From assembly GCA_933207985.1 (NCBI GenBank), contig OW240921.1, positions 92,946,917 to 93,010,916 of the forward strand: a stretch of DNA of 64,000 nucleotides. The letters are read 5' to 3'. This DNA comes from Pelobates cultripes (lineage: Eukaryota; Chordata; Amphibia; Anura; Pelobatidae). Position numbers and translations under genes: made by a program. The notes below the pieces were generated by a model, which ran no database searches, was not told where the DNA came from, and saw nothing but the letters and a program-made list of their open reading frames with translations. Below are positions 23,205-32,925 of this stretch, in pieces. Positions within the stretch are counted from its first letter, which is position 1. Every line of letters begins with the position of its first letter.

Positions 23205-23520
23205 TGTTCATTAAAGTGAGAATTGTAGGGGAATCACAGTGAATTTTAAATTTAACCCCTTAAGGACACATGGCATGTGTGACATGTCATGATTCCCTTT
23301 TATTCCAGAAATTTGGTCCTTAAGGGGTTAAACATGATTAGGTCAGTGTTAATTGAAAGTGAGAATTGAAAGTAAATTTCACATTCAAGACCAAAGTAGC
23401 TGAAATGGAAGACTTAGAGATTTTTTTTCAGACTAGCTACTTGACCTTAAATATGAAATTAATGTTGATCTATCCACGAATTCCTGAAAATTCTCATTCT
23501 ATTGAATAACCCTGTTATTC
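23205..23520. mobile_element. AGGGTTATT-family MITE carrying a nested insert
   Basis: Left end TTCATTAAAGTGAGAATTG and right end TTCTCATTCTATTGAATAACCCTG are inverted counterparts. The element is interrupted at 23252-23331 by an 80-bp TTAA-flanked element. Confidence 0.75.
23252..23331. mobile_element. 80-bp TTAA-flanked MITE, copy 1
   Basis: TTAA CCCCTTAAGGAC at one end faces GTCCTTAAGGGG TTAA at the other; both TTAA copies are present and would be the target duplication. The interior holds ACATGTCATGATTCCCTTTT. TTAA duplication is typical of piggyBac-mobilised elements, but the termini alone do not prove that family. Confidence 0.85.
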
Positions 23521-24048
23521 TGCAATTAAAAGCAGGATTTGGGAGTTTGTTACATATGTGATAAATGTGCTGTTTAGTAGACATTTGACAGCCAAATCAG
23601 CTGACCAGTAACCACAAAAAAAACAAAAAACTATCTACCGGTATATGCTATATTAAGCATTTTTATTATCTTTCATTAATTAAAAAACTGTGTTAATCAA
23701 AATGGCACATTTGCAAAGTCCAAGTGAAATTGTTCTAAACATCACCATTTTATTTCAGTACAGCACCTTTGACTGAGTTTCTTATTTATGTTTGTTTGTC
23801 TTCTTAATGCATTGTTTCTGCAAATATTTGAATGCACCATTATCTATAGAATGCATTAAAAATGTGTCAACTGCAGCCTTAAGTGTCCAGTATATTTCAA
23901 CCCTCTTTGCATTGGCGCCATTTATAGAAGTAGGTTTCACATGTAGAACAAATCAGTTAGATATAGAAACTTATATAGATATAGTTCTGGTCCATGCGAT
24001 AATAAATCGAGCAGGGAGGTTCATGTTGAACTGTAAGGTATGTGAGAC

Positions 24049-24530
24049 ATTGAAAGAACACTATAGGGTCAGGAATACAAACGTGTATTTACTGCAGTAA
24101 AGCATTGGATTGTCTGAGATAATAAATTCTGATGATCTCAACCAAGGAGGCGGGCCAGGAGCTGAGTCAAACACTACAGTGGCCAATCAGCATCTCCTCA
24201 TAGAGATGCATTCAATCAATGCATCTCTATGGGGAAAGTTCATCTACTCCATGCAGAGCGTGGAAACGCTGAATGTCAGTGCTGCACACCCAGGAAGCAC
24301 CTCTAGTGGCCGTCTGAGGAATGGAAACTAGAGGTGGTACTAGGCTGTAATGTAAGCACTGCCCTTTCTATGAAAAAAAAACAACAGTGTTTAAATTAAC
24401 CCCTTAAGGACACATGACATGTCTGACATGTCATTATTCCATTTTATTCCAGAAGCTTGGTCCTTAAGGGGTTAAAAAGCCTGTAGCGACTGACTATACT
24501 CACTATACTCAAGCTGTAGTTGTTCTCATG
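24049..24530. mobile_element. ACTATAGG-family MITE carrying a nested insert
   Basis: AAAGAACACTATAGGGTCAGG at the left, an inner fold-back around GCATTCAATCAATGC, a TCTAGTGGCCGTCTGAGG block as in related copies, and AAAGCCTGTAGCGACTGACT on the far side of the nested 80-bp element. The right terminus is not clearly defined. Confidence 0.6.
24396..24475. mobile_element. 80-bp TTAA-flanked MITE, copy 2
   Basis: Same termini and exactly the same 80-bp span as the copies at 23252 and 54466, with a handful of substitutions (TCATTATTCC for TCATGATTCC). It is nested in the surrounding ACTATAGG-family element. Confidence 0.85.
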
Positions 24531-27032
24531 ACTATCAGATTCATCCATTATTGCTAGAGTTTTTTCTCTACCATAGTAGAGTTTTTAAGGACTTTTTACA
24601 CTATACGTTTACCCAATGTATTATAAATCTTTCTTTATATTTGCATATCGGTTGCCCATGTCATGTTCAATTTCTCTCAAGTGTCCCAGACTAGGCAGGC
24701 CGTTCACAATTCATGGCTCCTGTTGCACTCAGAGTTTGTCATTTGGTATTGCAGAAAGTATAGTGTGAGTGCATCATAAGCTACAAGGTATCCAGAATAG
24801 AGTTTATCCTCACTGTGTTTGCACAGAACATATTCTCCTAACCCATCGTATATACCTACATCTAAGCACTTTTACTTCTGTCTTCAATAAATTGTTATTG
24901 CTTTTATCATCATTGGTCCTCCTCTGTCCCTTGTCGTCTGGCATGCACAATTGAAAATTGAGGCAGTGTTGGAAAATGGATGAACGTCATGATTAAGTTT
25001 GTGAATATCAAGATCTGACCATGCGATGGATGCCTCTCCTTCGCCCCTTGTATATTTCCTACGCTATCCATAGAGCTGAGCTCGGACTCCATTTCATGTA
25101 AGTGGTCATCTCCCTTTAATAAGGACTATTTCCTAGAAACCATCTACTCACTTGCTTTCATCTGTACTTTGCATTCACAAATTTTACGCGAAAAATATGT
25201 ATTTTTAAATGTAGAGTCTGCACTGTTATTTGCATATTCCTTTTTTGCATATGTTATGTATGAAAAATACCAGTAGTGAATATAACAAAGAAGCATCTCT
25301 TCATATTGAGTGCCCCTCCACTTTATTGGTTGTGCACATGCATCATTAGAATGCATACAATGCATTAAGCCCAGGTGAGAATAATTTAGACTGAGTGGGG
25401 CTGGCCAGTATGAAGAAAAGTCAGTCTTGCATTATTTTATTTTACCTTGTTGACGCTCCCCATTTAAAAAAAAACTTAAAAAAACACAGCTTTATTTAAA
25501 CCAATTAATAATTTGTAAACAACCTGTCAGCAGTTCTGTGATTAGCCCAACAGACAGTTCTCCTCCAACCTCATGAGCCCCAACAGCTGGCACCTGCCAT
25601 CAGCCTCGTCCAGAATGTAGTCTCCCCAAATCGACTCATCATCTCCACTTTCATGCGGCTGCGCTGTCCAGATATTCTGCCAGCTGTCACAAAACAAAGC
25701 ACACGAGAAAACCATCACACTACTTCGACCATAACTCAGGAGGGAGGGCGGGAAACTCAGGAGGGATCTTTCAACGTCTTCTGCTGACTGGTAAGTCCCC
25801 ACCCCCCTACCCTGTCTTAAGAAGCCTCCATATCCTTTGCAACATTGTACCATTATTTACGCCAGCCTTCTTTGCATGGACAGTGGTCATGTTTCCCATC
25901 CCCAAGGTGTCCACAGGGTAGTCTACGTATATATGGAATGGAATGTTCTTTTTAAAGTGCTAAAGTTGTTTGGGGCACTTCATGTGCCTTTTAAGGCTCT
26001 TTTGGACTTAAATTATCCAATTCATTTTGAGTTCTTAAAAAGATTTCAATATAATGAATAGCCCTGTTGGTGTGTTCAATGAAAATACCATAATTTCTTG
26101 TTTTAGGCTTTTCAGTTGATTTGGATATTAATCATCTTTACTGGGGCAGCAGTTCAATGGAGGAGAATATTCTGGATATAAAAATATACGAGACACACAT
26201 ATAGACATTTTATTACATATATTCGTTTGAATATTTTTGTTTATGGTCTACATCTGTTATTTGTATAATCTATTTATTATTAGCTAATATCTTTTATATT
26301 TCTGGTTTTATTTGTTTTGTTTTAATTATTATATTATTTATTATTATGCTTTATAATAGTTCATAATAGCTTTGATTTTGTTTGTTTTTTTTGGACTTTC
26401 TTTTTAAGTTATCATTTTCTATAAATCTTTATTGAATTTGGCACATAAAACAAAAGAAAACAAAGATATTACAGATCAGAGTATAGTCTGAACACGTGTG
26501 TGATCCCACAGCAACACGTACAAAATATGAACAAAATTTAGGTATAAGAGTTCCAGAATAAAATACAATAAAAATACAATATCGTGCAAGTAAATGTATT
26601 AATGAACAAAAGTTCTATATTAAATTCTAACACAGCTGAAGGTGAAAGTCAATTTATAGTCCAGCCAAAATATTTCACAATGTTGGAATTTATTGGCAAG
26701 AGGTTGACAAATATAGGCCATAATAGTAAAAGTGAACAAATACTTATAATTCAGTTGTTTTTTTTCCTGCTTGGACATTTTGACCGGAACATGTTTTTCC
26801 ATTGTATTCTAAATTTGGATAAGCCAATTCTATAGATATGAAACATAGCAAACTGCTTTCAAATTGATCTGGATGTGTTCTGAATCTGAGCCAAAGAGTT
26901 AAAAAAAAAATATCAATAAAATAGGACAAGTGACAAACCCTGGACGCTCTATGACTAAGCGTTGTGGTCCGTCCTACTCCCTTACTCCTTATACCAATAG
27001 AAGTTTAATAGTGAAGCAGATTGGAGTCCTAC

Positions 27033-27035
<3 letters not shown>
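24531..27035. other. Unassigned DNA; one unexplained minus-strand frame
   Basis: No supported gene. A minus-strand frame at 25542-25853 contains a pyrimidine-poor AG (TTTTGTGACAG) followed by 47 codons up to a stop, but no start, domain or partner exon was found. Around 26400-26470, ATAAATCTTTATTGAATTTG resembles the 3' end of a minus-strand LINE. AT-rich repeats occupy 26190-26400. Confidence 0.4.
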
Positions 27036-27067
<32 letters not shown>

Positions 27068-27118
27068 GGTATTTATATAGCACCAACTAATTCTGCAGCG
27101 CTTTACAATATAATGAAG
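27036..27118. repeat. (ATT)n microsatellite and dispersed repeat
   Basis: Ten ATT units followed by ATTTATATAGCACCAACTAA and TTCTGCAGCGCTTTACAATA, a second copy of the dispersed repeat at 23045. Microsatellites abutting LINE-like tails are common at target-primed insertions. Confidence 0.75.
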
Positions 27119-27119
27119 G

Positions 27120-27560
27120 GGGCATAGGCGTGCGCACGGGGTGTGCCGGGTGTGCCTGGGCACACCATAATCCCTGCGGCACGCCTGTGAGTCCTGCAGG
27201 AACGCTTGGGAATGCCGTTCCCGCTGTTCCTGCAGGCACTCTGCCACCCCCAAATGCCCTCCCCCTCCCCCCGTGTTCCCCCTGTTATGGGGGGGGGAGC
27301 AAGAGGTGATGGACCCCCCCGGTCGGGCGCCTGTCTCCATACAGCAAGCGGCGAGGGAGCTGTGTGCTCCCTGCTTCCTCTCGCCGCGCACCGTTTGCTG
27401 ATGGCGGGAGCCGGAATATGATGTCATATTCCGGCACCCAGCTACAGCAGACAGCCCGCACGGCAAGAGGAAGTAGAGAGCACACAGCTCCCTCGCCGCT
27501 TGTTGTATGGAGATAGGTGCCCGACCCACTGGACCCCAGGGACAAGTCCACGCCAGCTCT
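27120..27560. mobile_element. GC-rich fold-back element
   Basis: A large inverted repeat. The arm at about 27314-27384 (GCGCCTGTCTCCATACAGCA, then AGCGGCGAGGGAGCTGTGTG) is mirrored at about 27461-27530 (ACACAGCTCCCTCGCCGCTT, then GTTGTATGGAGATAGGTGC). The centre holds GGAATATGATGTCATATTCC, itself a perfect palindrome at 27412-27431. Outer sequence (CACGGGGTGTGCCGGGTGTG) suggests a further terminal structure. No coding function; long open frames on both strands follow from the GC content. Confidence 0.75.
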
Positions 27561-27608
27561 CCAGGTAGGGAGGCTGGGTGGACAATGTTTAATAATAAAA
27601 AAATAATT

Positions 27609-28098
27609 TGTGTGTATGTGTGTGAGTGTCTGTGAGTGTGTGTGTGCCTGTAAGTGTGTGTGTGTATGTGTGTCTGTGAATGTATGTGTGTGTATATGTG
27701 TGTGTCTGTGAGTGTATGTGTGTGTTTGTCTGTGAATTTATATGTGTGTGTGCCTGTAAGTGTGTGTGTATGTGTGTCTGTGAGTGTGTGTCTGTATGTG
27801 TGTGTCTGTGAATGTATGTGTGTCTGTGAGTGTATGTGTGTGTGTCTGTAAGTGTGTGTGTGTCTGTGAATGTATGTGTGTGTGTCTGTAAGTGTGTGTG
27901 TGAGTGTCTGTCAGTGTGTGTCTGTTAATGTATGTGTGTGTGCCTGTAAGTGTGTGTGTGTATGTGTGTCTGTGAATGTATGTGTGTGTGTCTGTGAGTG
28001 TATGTGTCTGTGTGTATGTATGTGTGTGAATTTATGTGTGTGTGTCTGTAAGTGTGTGTCTGAGTATGTGTGTGTGAGTGTATGTGTGTGTGCGCTTG
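27609..28098. repeat. TG-rich minisatellite
   Basis: Variants of TGTGTGTCTGTGAGTGTATG and GTGTGTGCCTGTAAGTGTG, about 0.5 kb. It meets the Penelope element exactly at GTGTGCGCTTGTGTTATG, where the element itself contains GTGTGCGCTTGTG, so the array may have grown out of element sequence. Confidence 0.88.
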
Positions 28099-29600
28099 TG
28101 TTATGTAAGATGGTGTTACGGTCCGTAGGTTTTTGATAGAGGCGGTAGGCCAGTCCCTCCTCATTGATGGCTATCTCTAAATCCAAAAACTGGACGGAGG
28201 CCGGGCTGATATTTGCCATGAACCTAATGGTGCTCTCCGCTTGATTGAGAAATTGTACCATTTCCATAGCCTCCATAACACTACCGCTCCAGAAAATCAG
28301 CACATCATCGATGTATCTAAAGTAGCCTTGAATATATTGCCCAAATTTCGATAAGATCCAATGCCGTTCGTATATGAATAGCCGCCCCCATGGACGTGTC
28401 CGAGATCTGAAGGTACCACTGCTCTTCAAATCTAAAGTAGTTATTATTGAGCACAAGAGAGAGGAGTTCAAGAACAAATTCTATGGGTGGTCCTTTATAG
28501 GTAGAGGATGTCGTAAGGACTGTTCTCATAGCCTCTACGCCTTGGTTGTGTGGAATTACAGTATAAAGGCTACCTACATCCATGGTAATCAACACTGTAG
28601 TGCCCTTTTTCAGATTTAATTGTTTCAATTTTATAATTAAACTAGGTGTGTCTTTTATATACGTCTCCAATACGGCTATAGGGGCTTGAAATAGTGAATC
28701 AAGCCACTTTGCAATGGGTTCCAACAGTCCCTCAACTGCCGAAACAATTGGTCTTCCAGGGGGCCTAACAGGATCTTTGTGGATCTTTGGAAGAGTATAT
28801 ATAATGGGCGTACGTGGATGTTGTTTCAAGAGGTATTTACTGAGTTGTTCATCTATGAAGCCTGATTCAACACCCATTTTAAGAATGACTTCAATCATCT
28901 TCTTTATTCTATCCGTGGGGTCACCTCGTAGAAGTTGATATACTGTATCATTCTGTAGTTGCTGTTTAAGTTCCCCTGCATAATGTACATAGTCCATAAT
29001 AACAATTCCTCCGCCCTTATCAGCCGGTCGGATGATAATTGATGGATCGTTGGCCAAATTATCAATGCATTTTATTTGTTGGGCAGTGATGTTTTTGTGT
29101 TGACATCTATAAGTTCCAATCGCTTCCTGTGCAAGGTGGTTAACCGTAGATAAATAAGTTTTAATTGAGGCTTTATTTGTGTATGGATCGAAAAGAGATT
29201 TAATCTTGAAGCTTGAAGGCTTTTCTTGATTTTGGACCGTAGATGTAAATCTTTCAGGATTATGGAAAAATTCTCTGAGGCGCATCTGCCTCCCAAACCT
29301 AAAAAGTTCTGTATTCCACTTAAATTGGTTAGGTTTAGGGATGGGCACAAAGGAGAGACCACGGCTTAGTATCTCGATTTCTTGGGGATCAAGGGGTCTC
29401 TTTGACAAATTAAAGATTGGGGTTACCTTCATAGAGGTGGTTTCTCCCGAGTCGTGGATCTTCCCCTTATGACCCCTCCTCGTTCTCCTCCTCCTCCTCC
29501 TTGGCCGCGGCTTCTCGTGGTTGTTCTTATATCTGGACCTTCTAAAAAAGGACTAGAATCCTTTTGCGTCTCACTTTCAGATGCCGATTCACCTGATGTG
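28099..29600 (-). pseudogene. Penelope-like element, 5' part: N-terminal region and reverse transcriptase
   Basis: The minus-strand frame from 29432 to about 28320 encodes PLE reverse transcriptase. Visible hallmarks in order: RPADKGGGIVIM, YTLPKIHKD with RPPGRPIVSA, a TMDVGSLYTVIPH box (catalytic Asp retained) and DTSMGAA. Next to the last, a deletion of about 36 bp relative to the copy at 30478-32925 removes the APMYANAY segment and shifts the frame; RYIDDVLIFW is still present in another frame (Asp pair retained). Upstream, an acidic/arginine-rich leader (29429-29600) is frame-shifted. Homology ends at 28099 where the TG array starts, so the GIY-YIG endonuclease region is missing. It is dead but fairly young. 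PLE RTs copy the element at a nicked target using an endonuclease-exposed end. Confidence 0.92.
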
Positions 29601-29843
29601 ACATCAATATCACAGCACACTACCAGCACCCTCACCCACATAGCACACTACCAACACCCTCACACACACATCACACTAACAGCACACACAGCACCTTCAC
29701 ACAGTGCACTAACAGCACACACACACACAGACACATACACACAAACAGCAGTATATGTATGTGTGTGTGTGTGTGTATGTGTGTGTATATATATATGTGT
29801 GTGTGTGTATGTATGTGTAATATATATATATATATATATATAT
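29601..29843. repeat. CA/TG/TA simple sequence up to a gap
   Basis: CACCCTCACACACAT-type units, (CA)n, (TG)n and (TA)n running into the assembly gap. The gap is probably caused by this low-complexity tract. Confidence 0.85.
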
Positions 29844-29943
29844 NNNNNNNNNNNNNNNNNNNNNNNNNNNNNNNNNNNNNNNNNNNNNNNNNNNNNNNNN
29901 NNNNNNNNNNNNNNNNNNNNNNNNNNNNNNNNNNNNNNNNNNN
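29844..29943. other. Assembly gap (100 N)
   Basis: Exactly 100 undetermined bases. This is a standard placeholder length, so the true distance is unknown. It separates the two Penelope pieces. Confidence 0.99.
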
Positions 29944-30041
29944 GGTTTCGGCACACCACAACCGACTTGCTCCTTTTATCATCCTACGCTTATTCATGGT
30001 ATTTCACACTGTACTATCTTAAGCACCTAACACAAATATAA

Positions 30042-30099
<58 letters not shown>

Positions 30100-30129
30100 A
30101 TATCTATATAATTTTAAAATATTTTTATT

Positions 30130-30171
<42 letters not shown>

Positions 30172-30470
30172 TATACGTATATATTTATGTATGTAGATAT
30201 ATATTATTTTGTTCTACGTGTATTTTGATATAAATATATATATTAATATCACAATACAGTTAGAACGAAATAACACACATCTATATATTTTGTAATTTTT
30301 TTTATTAATAATTTTTTTAACGTATTTCCATATTCTTCTTTTTATATTATATATAAATATATATATATATATATATTTAATCAGTATCAGTCTACGTGTA
30401 ATTTGATATTAACGTATATACATATTCATTTTTTTTATAAATATATATATATCTATCTATATCTATCAAC
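29944..30470. repeat. AT-rich simple sequence
   Basis: Dominated by (TA)n runs (30049-30092, 30137-30164, 30355-30376) with short degenerate spacers. There is no coding content. It fills the space between the 3' end of the upstream Penelope copy and the 5' end of the downstream one. Confidence 0.85.
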
Positions 30471-30548
30471 AAACAAGGGATGACCAGCACTCACGGTTTT
30501 TGTAGAAGTTAAAAGTCCATAAGTTTATTTAAACATATTTAAAAATGT

Positions 30549-30598
30549 AACAGCTCGACGTTTCAGTCCTCCTCCGGGACTTTCATCAGGAATACTAG
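30549..30598 (-). ncRNA. Hammerhead ribozyme motif in the Penelope 3' region
   Basis: Minus-strand order: CTGATGA core at 30589-30583, stem II AGTCC (30581-30577) pairing with GGACT (30669-style partner at 30569-30565), GAAA at 30564-30561, then ACGT and the GTC cleavage triplet ending at 30557. All invariant core bases of a hammerhead are present. Stem III is only the self-complementary ACGT, as in minimal hammerheads of PLEs and newt satellite DNA that are thought to act as dimers. Stem I is weak: GAG after the cut can pair with TTC before CTGATGA, with little more. Position in the element matches the known location of PLE hammerheads. Activity is inferred, not shown. Confidence 0.82.
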
Positions 30599-31443
30599 CC
30601 ACATACAAGACAATAAACCATTTAAATAAGAGACAGGTAATTAGAAAATTAACTTACCCCAGATGTACACTCGTTATCGGCTACCGCCCGCGTCCCCAGA
30701 TACCCAGTGCGCATGTGTGTGCGTGCTCCGCCCCTCCACCACGTAATCGCGTACCGTCCGTTGCCATGGGAGCCGGATACACTCGCAAGTCCGGTCACCC
30801 TGGCAACCTGGAAGCGGTATAAGCGCTGTGGGGGTTTAATAATACGTGTAAAAATAAAAATACCGTACTGGATCAAAAAACCAATCAACAAAGGGTTGAT
30901 AATGTAAACTATCAACCAGTCTAACACCCCGAAGTGTCTATCCTCCATTCTATGATAAGTATTTAAAGAGGTAGACCATAGATCTGTATACCATATAAAA
31001 TGTGTAAACCAACACACCAAAAATAAAGTGTAAGACCCAAAAAGGGACTAAAAGTGCTAAAGTGCAAAATGTGCAATCAGTGCAAAGTGGAAGGATCTAA
31101 ATGGTCCAAAAGTGTAAACTATGTATTAGAGTATCGATTTAAAGTGCCAGTTACTTTCAGGTACAGTATTATAAAGTGCATTAAGTAAGGCTTCCTAAGT
31201 TGAAGCAAAGTGGCAAGATATATACTAGAAAAGCAGTGAAGGTGAAGTGGATAATATTCTTTAAAGATGCGTAAAACAGGGTAATTGGGGTTAAGGCTGT
31301 AAAGAAAGGGACCTATATATAGGTTCAAAGACTAATGTTCCTAACAATATTAAAATTACATATTACTAAATAGTAATAAAATAAAAATCACAAAATTAAA
31401 AACAATGATGCTGAAAAAAAAAAATGTTTTTGTTACAAGTCAC
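30599..31443 (-). other. Penelope 3' non-coding region
   Basis: Lies between the GIY-YIG stop (31444) and the hammerhead. It contains a GC-richer segment at 30660-30830 and repeated short words (AAAGTGCTAAAGTGCAAAAT, TGCAATCAGTGCAAAGTGG). No frame with recognisable content was seen. Confidence 0.6.
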
Positions 31444-31992
31444 TTATATGAATGAATGATACGAGATCATTTCATTCAGTCCTTTAGGGGCTATAGTGTC
31501 CAGGGTATAAATCCAAAATGTCTCGCTATTCAAAAGGAGTTTGCCTCTATCCCCCCCACGTTTTGGCGGTGGTATATGGTCAATTGCCAAGAATTTAAGG
31601 GCTGAAAGTGGATGTTGAAAGGCGAGGAAATGCTTTGCCACCAGTTGGTCAGATGTCCCATCACGGTACGCCACCCTTATACTCGATCTGTGTCCCCTAA
31701 TTCTTTCACAGAGGGGTGTCTCAGTTTTACCGATGTATGAGAGTCCACAGGGGCAAGACAACTTATACACCACATATGGAGTCTTACAAGTGATGGTGTG
31801 CCGTATCTGAAAAATCTTTTTCTTGTGTGGATGCTGGAAAGTACGGGACGGTGTGATATGGCCACAAGTGACGCAGCCCAAGCAGCGAATGCTACCCCGA
31901 TTCTGTGCTTCGGTATTCTTTACTTCATAGCTTCTTATTGGGTCTGTATGGACCAACAGGTCCCTTAAGTTCTTATTTCTGCGATAGCACAT
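31444..31992 (-). pseudogene. Penelope GIY-YIG endonuclease region
   Basis: A 182-codon minus frame. It has a zinc-binding-like CLGCVTCGHI spacer, then YVVYKLSCPCGLSYIGKT, which is the GIY-YIG signature in the PLE form (cysteines preceding YIG), the conserved Arg in CERIRGHRSSI, and the downstream KHF/H region with ILxxL and an E-containing NSETFWIYTLDTIAPKGLNE block. In PLEs this endonuclease nicks the target for priming. The domain itself looks intact. It is separated from the RT by a frameshift at about 31990 (G-run), so the full protein would not be made. Confidence 0.92.
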
Positions 31993-32925
31993 GAGGGGGG
32001 GGGTTCTTTAAACACCTTCCAGTTATCCTTGACAATCTTAGATATCACTGGGGATGCATCATGGAAAATTACAGGGAAGACTAGCCTTTGGGCTTCACTT
32101 TTGGCTTTAGTTGAGCAGGCAGACTTTGCCTCTAATTTCGCTCTAACTAAGTCATCTCGTTTATAGCCACGTTCAAGGAATTTTACCATCATCTCCTCCA
32201 ATTGTCTCTCCATTATATTCTCATCTGAGTTGTTACGTATGACTCTCAAAAATTGAGCCTTAGGGGTGTGCGCTTGTGTTATGTAAGATGGTGTTACGGT
32301 CCGTAGGTTTTTGATAGAGGCGGTAGGCCAGTCCCTCCTCATTGATGGCTATCTCCAAATCCAAAAACTGGACGGAGGCCAGGCTGATATTTGCCGTGAA
32401 CCTAATGGGGCTCTCCGCTTGATTGAGAAATTGTACCATTTCCATAGCCTCCATAACACTACCGCTCCAGAAAATCAGCACATCATCGATGTATCTAAAG
32501 TAGCCTTGAATATATTGCCCAAATTTCGATAAGATCCAATGCCGTTCGTATATGTACATATAGGCATTAGCATACATGGGGGCCATAGCCGCCCCCATGG
32601 ACGTGCCCGAGATCTGAAGGTACCACTGCTCTTCAAATCTAAAGTAGTTATTATTGAGCACAAGAGAGGAGTTCAAGAACAAATTCTATGGGTGGTCCTT
32701 TATAGGTAGAGGATGTCGTAAGGACTGTTCTCATAGCCTCTACGCCTTGGTTGTGTGGAATTACGGTATAAAGGCTACCTACATCCATGGTAATCAACAC
32801 TGTAGTGCCCTTTTTCAGATTTAATTGTTTCAATTTTATAATTAAACTAGGTGTGTCTTTTATATACGTCTCCAATACGGCTATAGGGGCTTGAAATAGT
32901 GAATCAAGCCATTTTGCATATAAAA
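31965..32925 (-). pseudogene. Penelope reverse transcriptase, C-terminal two thirds
   Basis: Two overlapping minus frames. The first (32925-32651) encodes ETYIKDTPSLIIKLKQL and the TMDVGSLYTVIPH box. A 2-bp deletion at about 32664 relative to the other copy shifts to the next frame (32682-32260) with GTSMGAAMAPMYANAY and RYIDDVLIFWSG, the YxDD-equivalent catalytic box, intact. A further shift leads into the linker (32342-31965) that joins the GIY-YIG domain. It is frameshift-inactivated. Confidence 0.9.

Larger units (their letters stand above)
30478..32925 (-). mobile_element. Penelope-like element, 3' part (5'-truncated copy)
   Basis: A 2.4-kb minus-strand copy holding the C-terminal half of the RT, a linker, the GIY-YIG endonuclease and a 3' non-coding region ending near 30478. 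The 5' edge at 32925 falls inside the RT gene (after the KWLDSLFQAP-coding stretch), which is typical of PLE truncation. It overlaps the copy at 28099-29600 by roughly 0.65 kb of near-identical sequence. In transcription order this 3' half precedes the 5' half, which is the partial-tandem (pseudo-LTR) arrangement known for PLEs. Confidence 0.9.

Noticed and set aside
25542..25853. Minus-strand frame with an AG-preceded 47-codon stretch that looks exon-like
   Set aside because: The upstream tract is not pyrimidine-rich, no partner exon or domain was recognised, and an alternative frame is equally plausible. A protein search would decide.
27911..28164. Frames joining Penelope RT to histidine/threonine repeats
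   Set aside because: A fusion created by the element running into the TG array. There is no evidence of selection or expression.
29454..30041. 195-codon frame spanning an assembly gap
   Set aside because: The middle is 100 N translated as X, and the ends belong to the Penelope leader and simple sequence.
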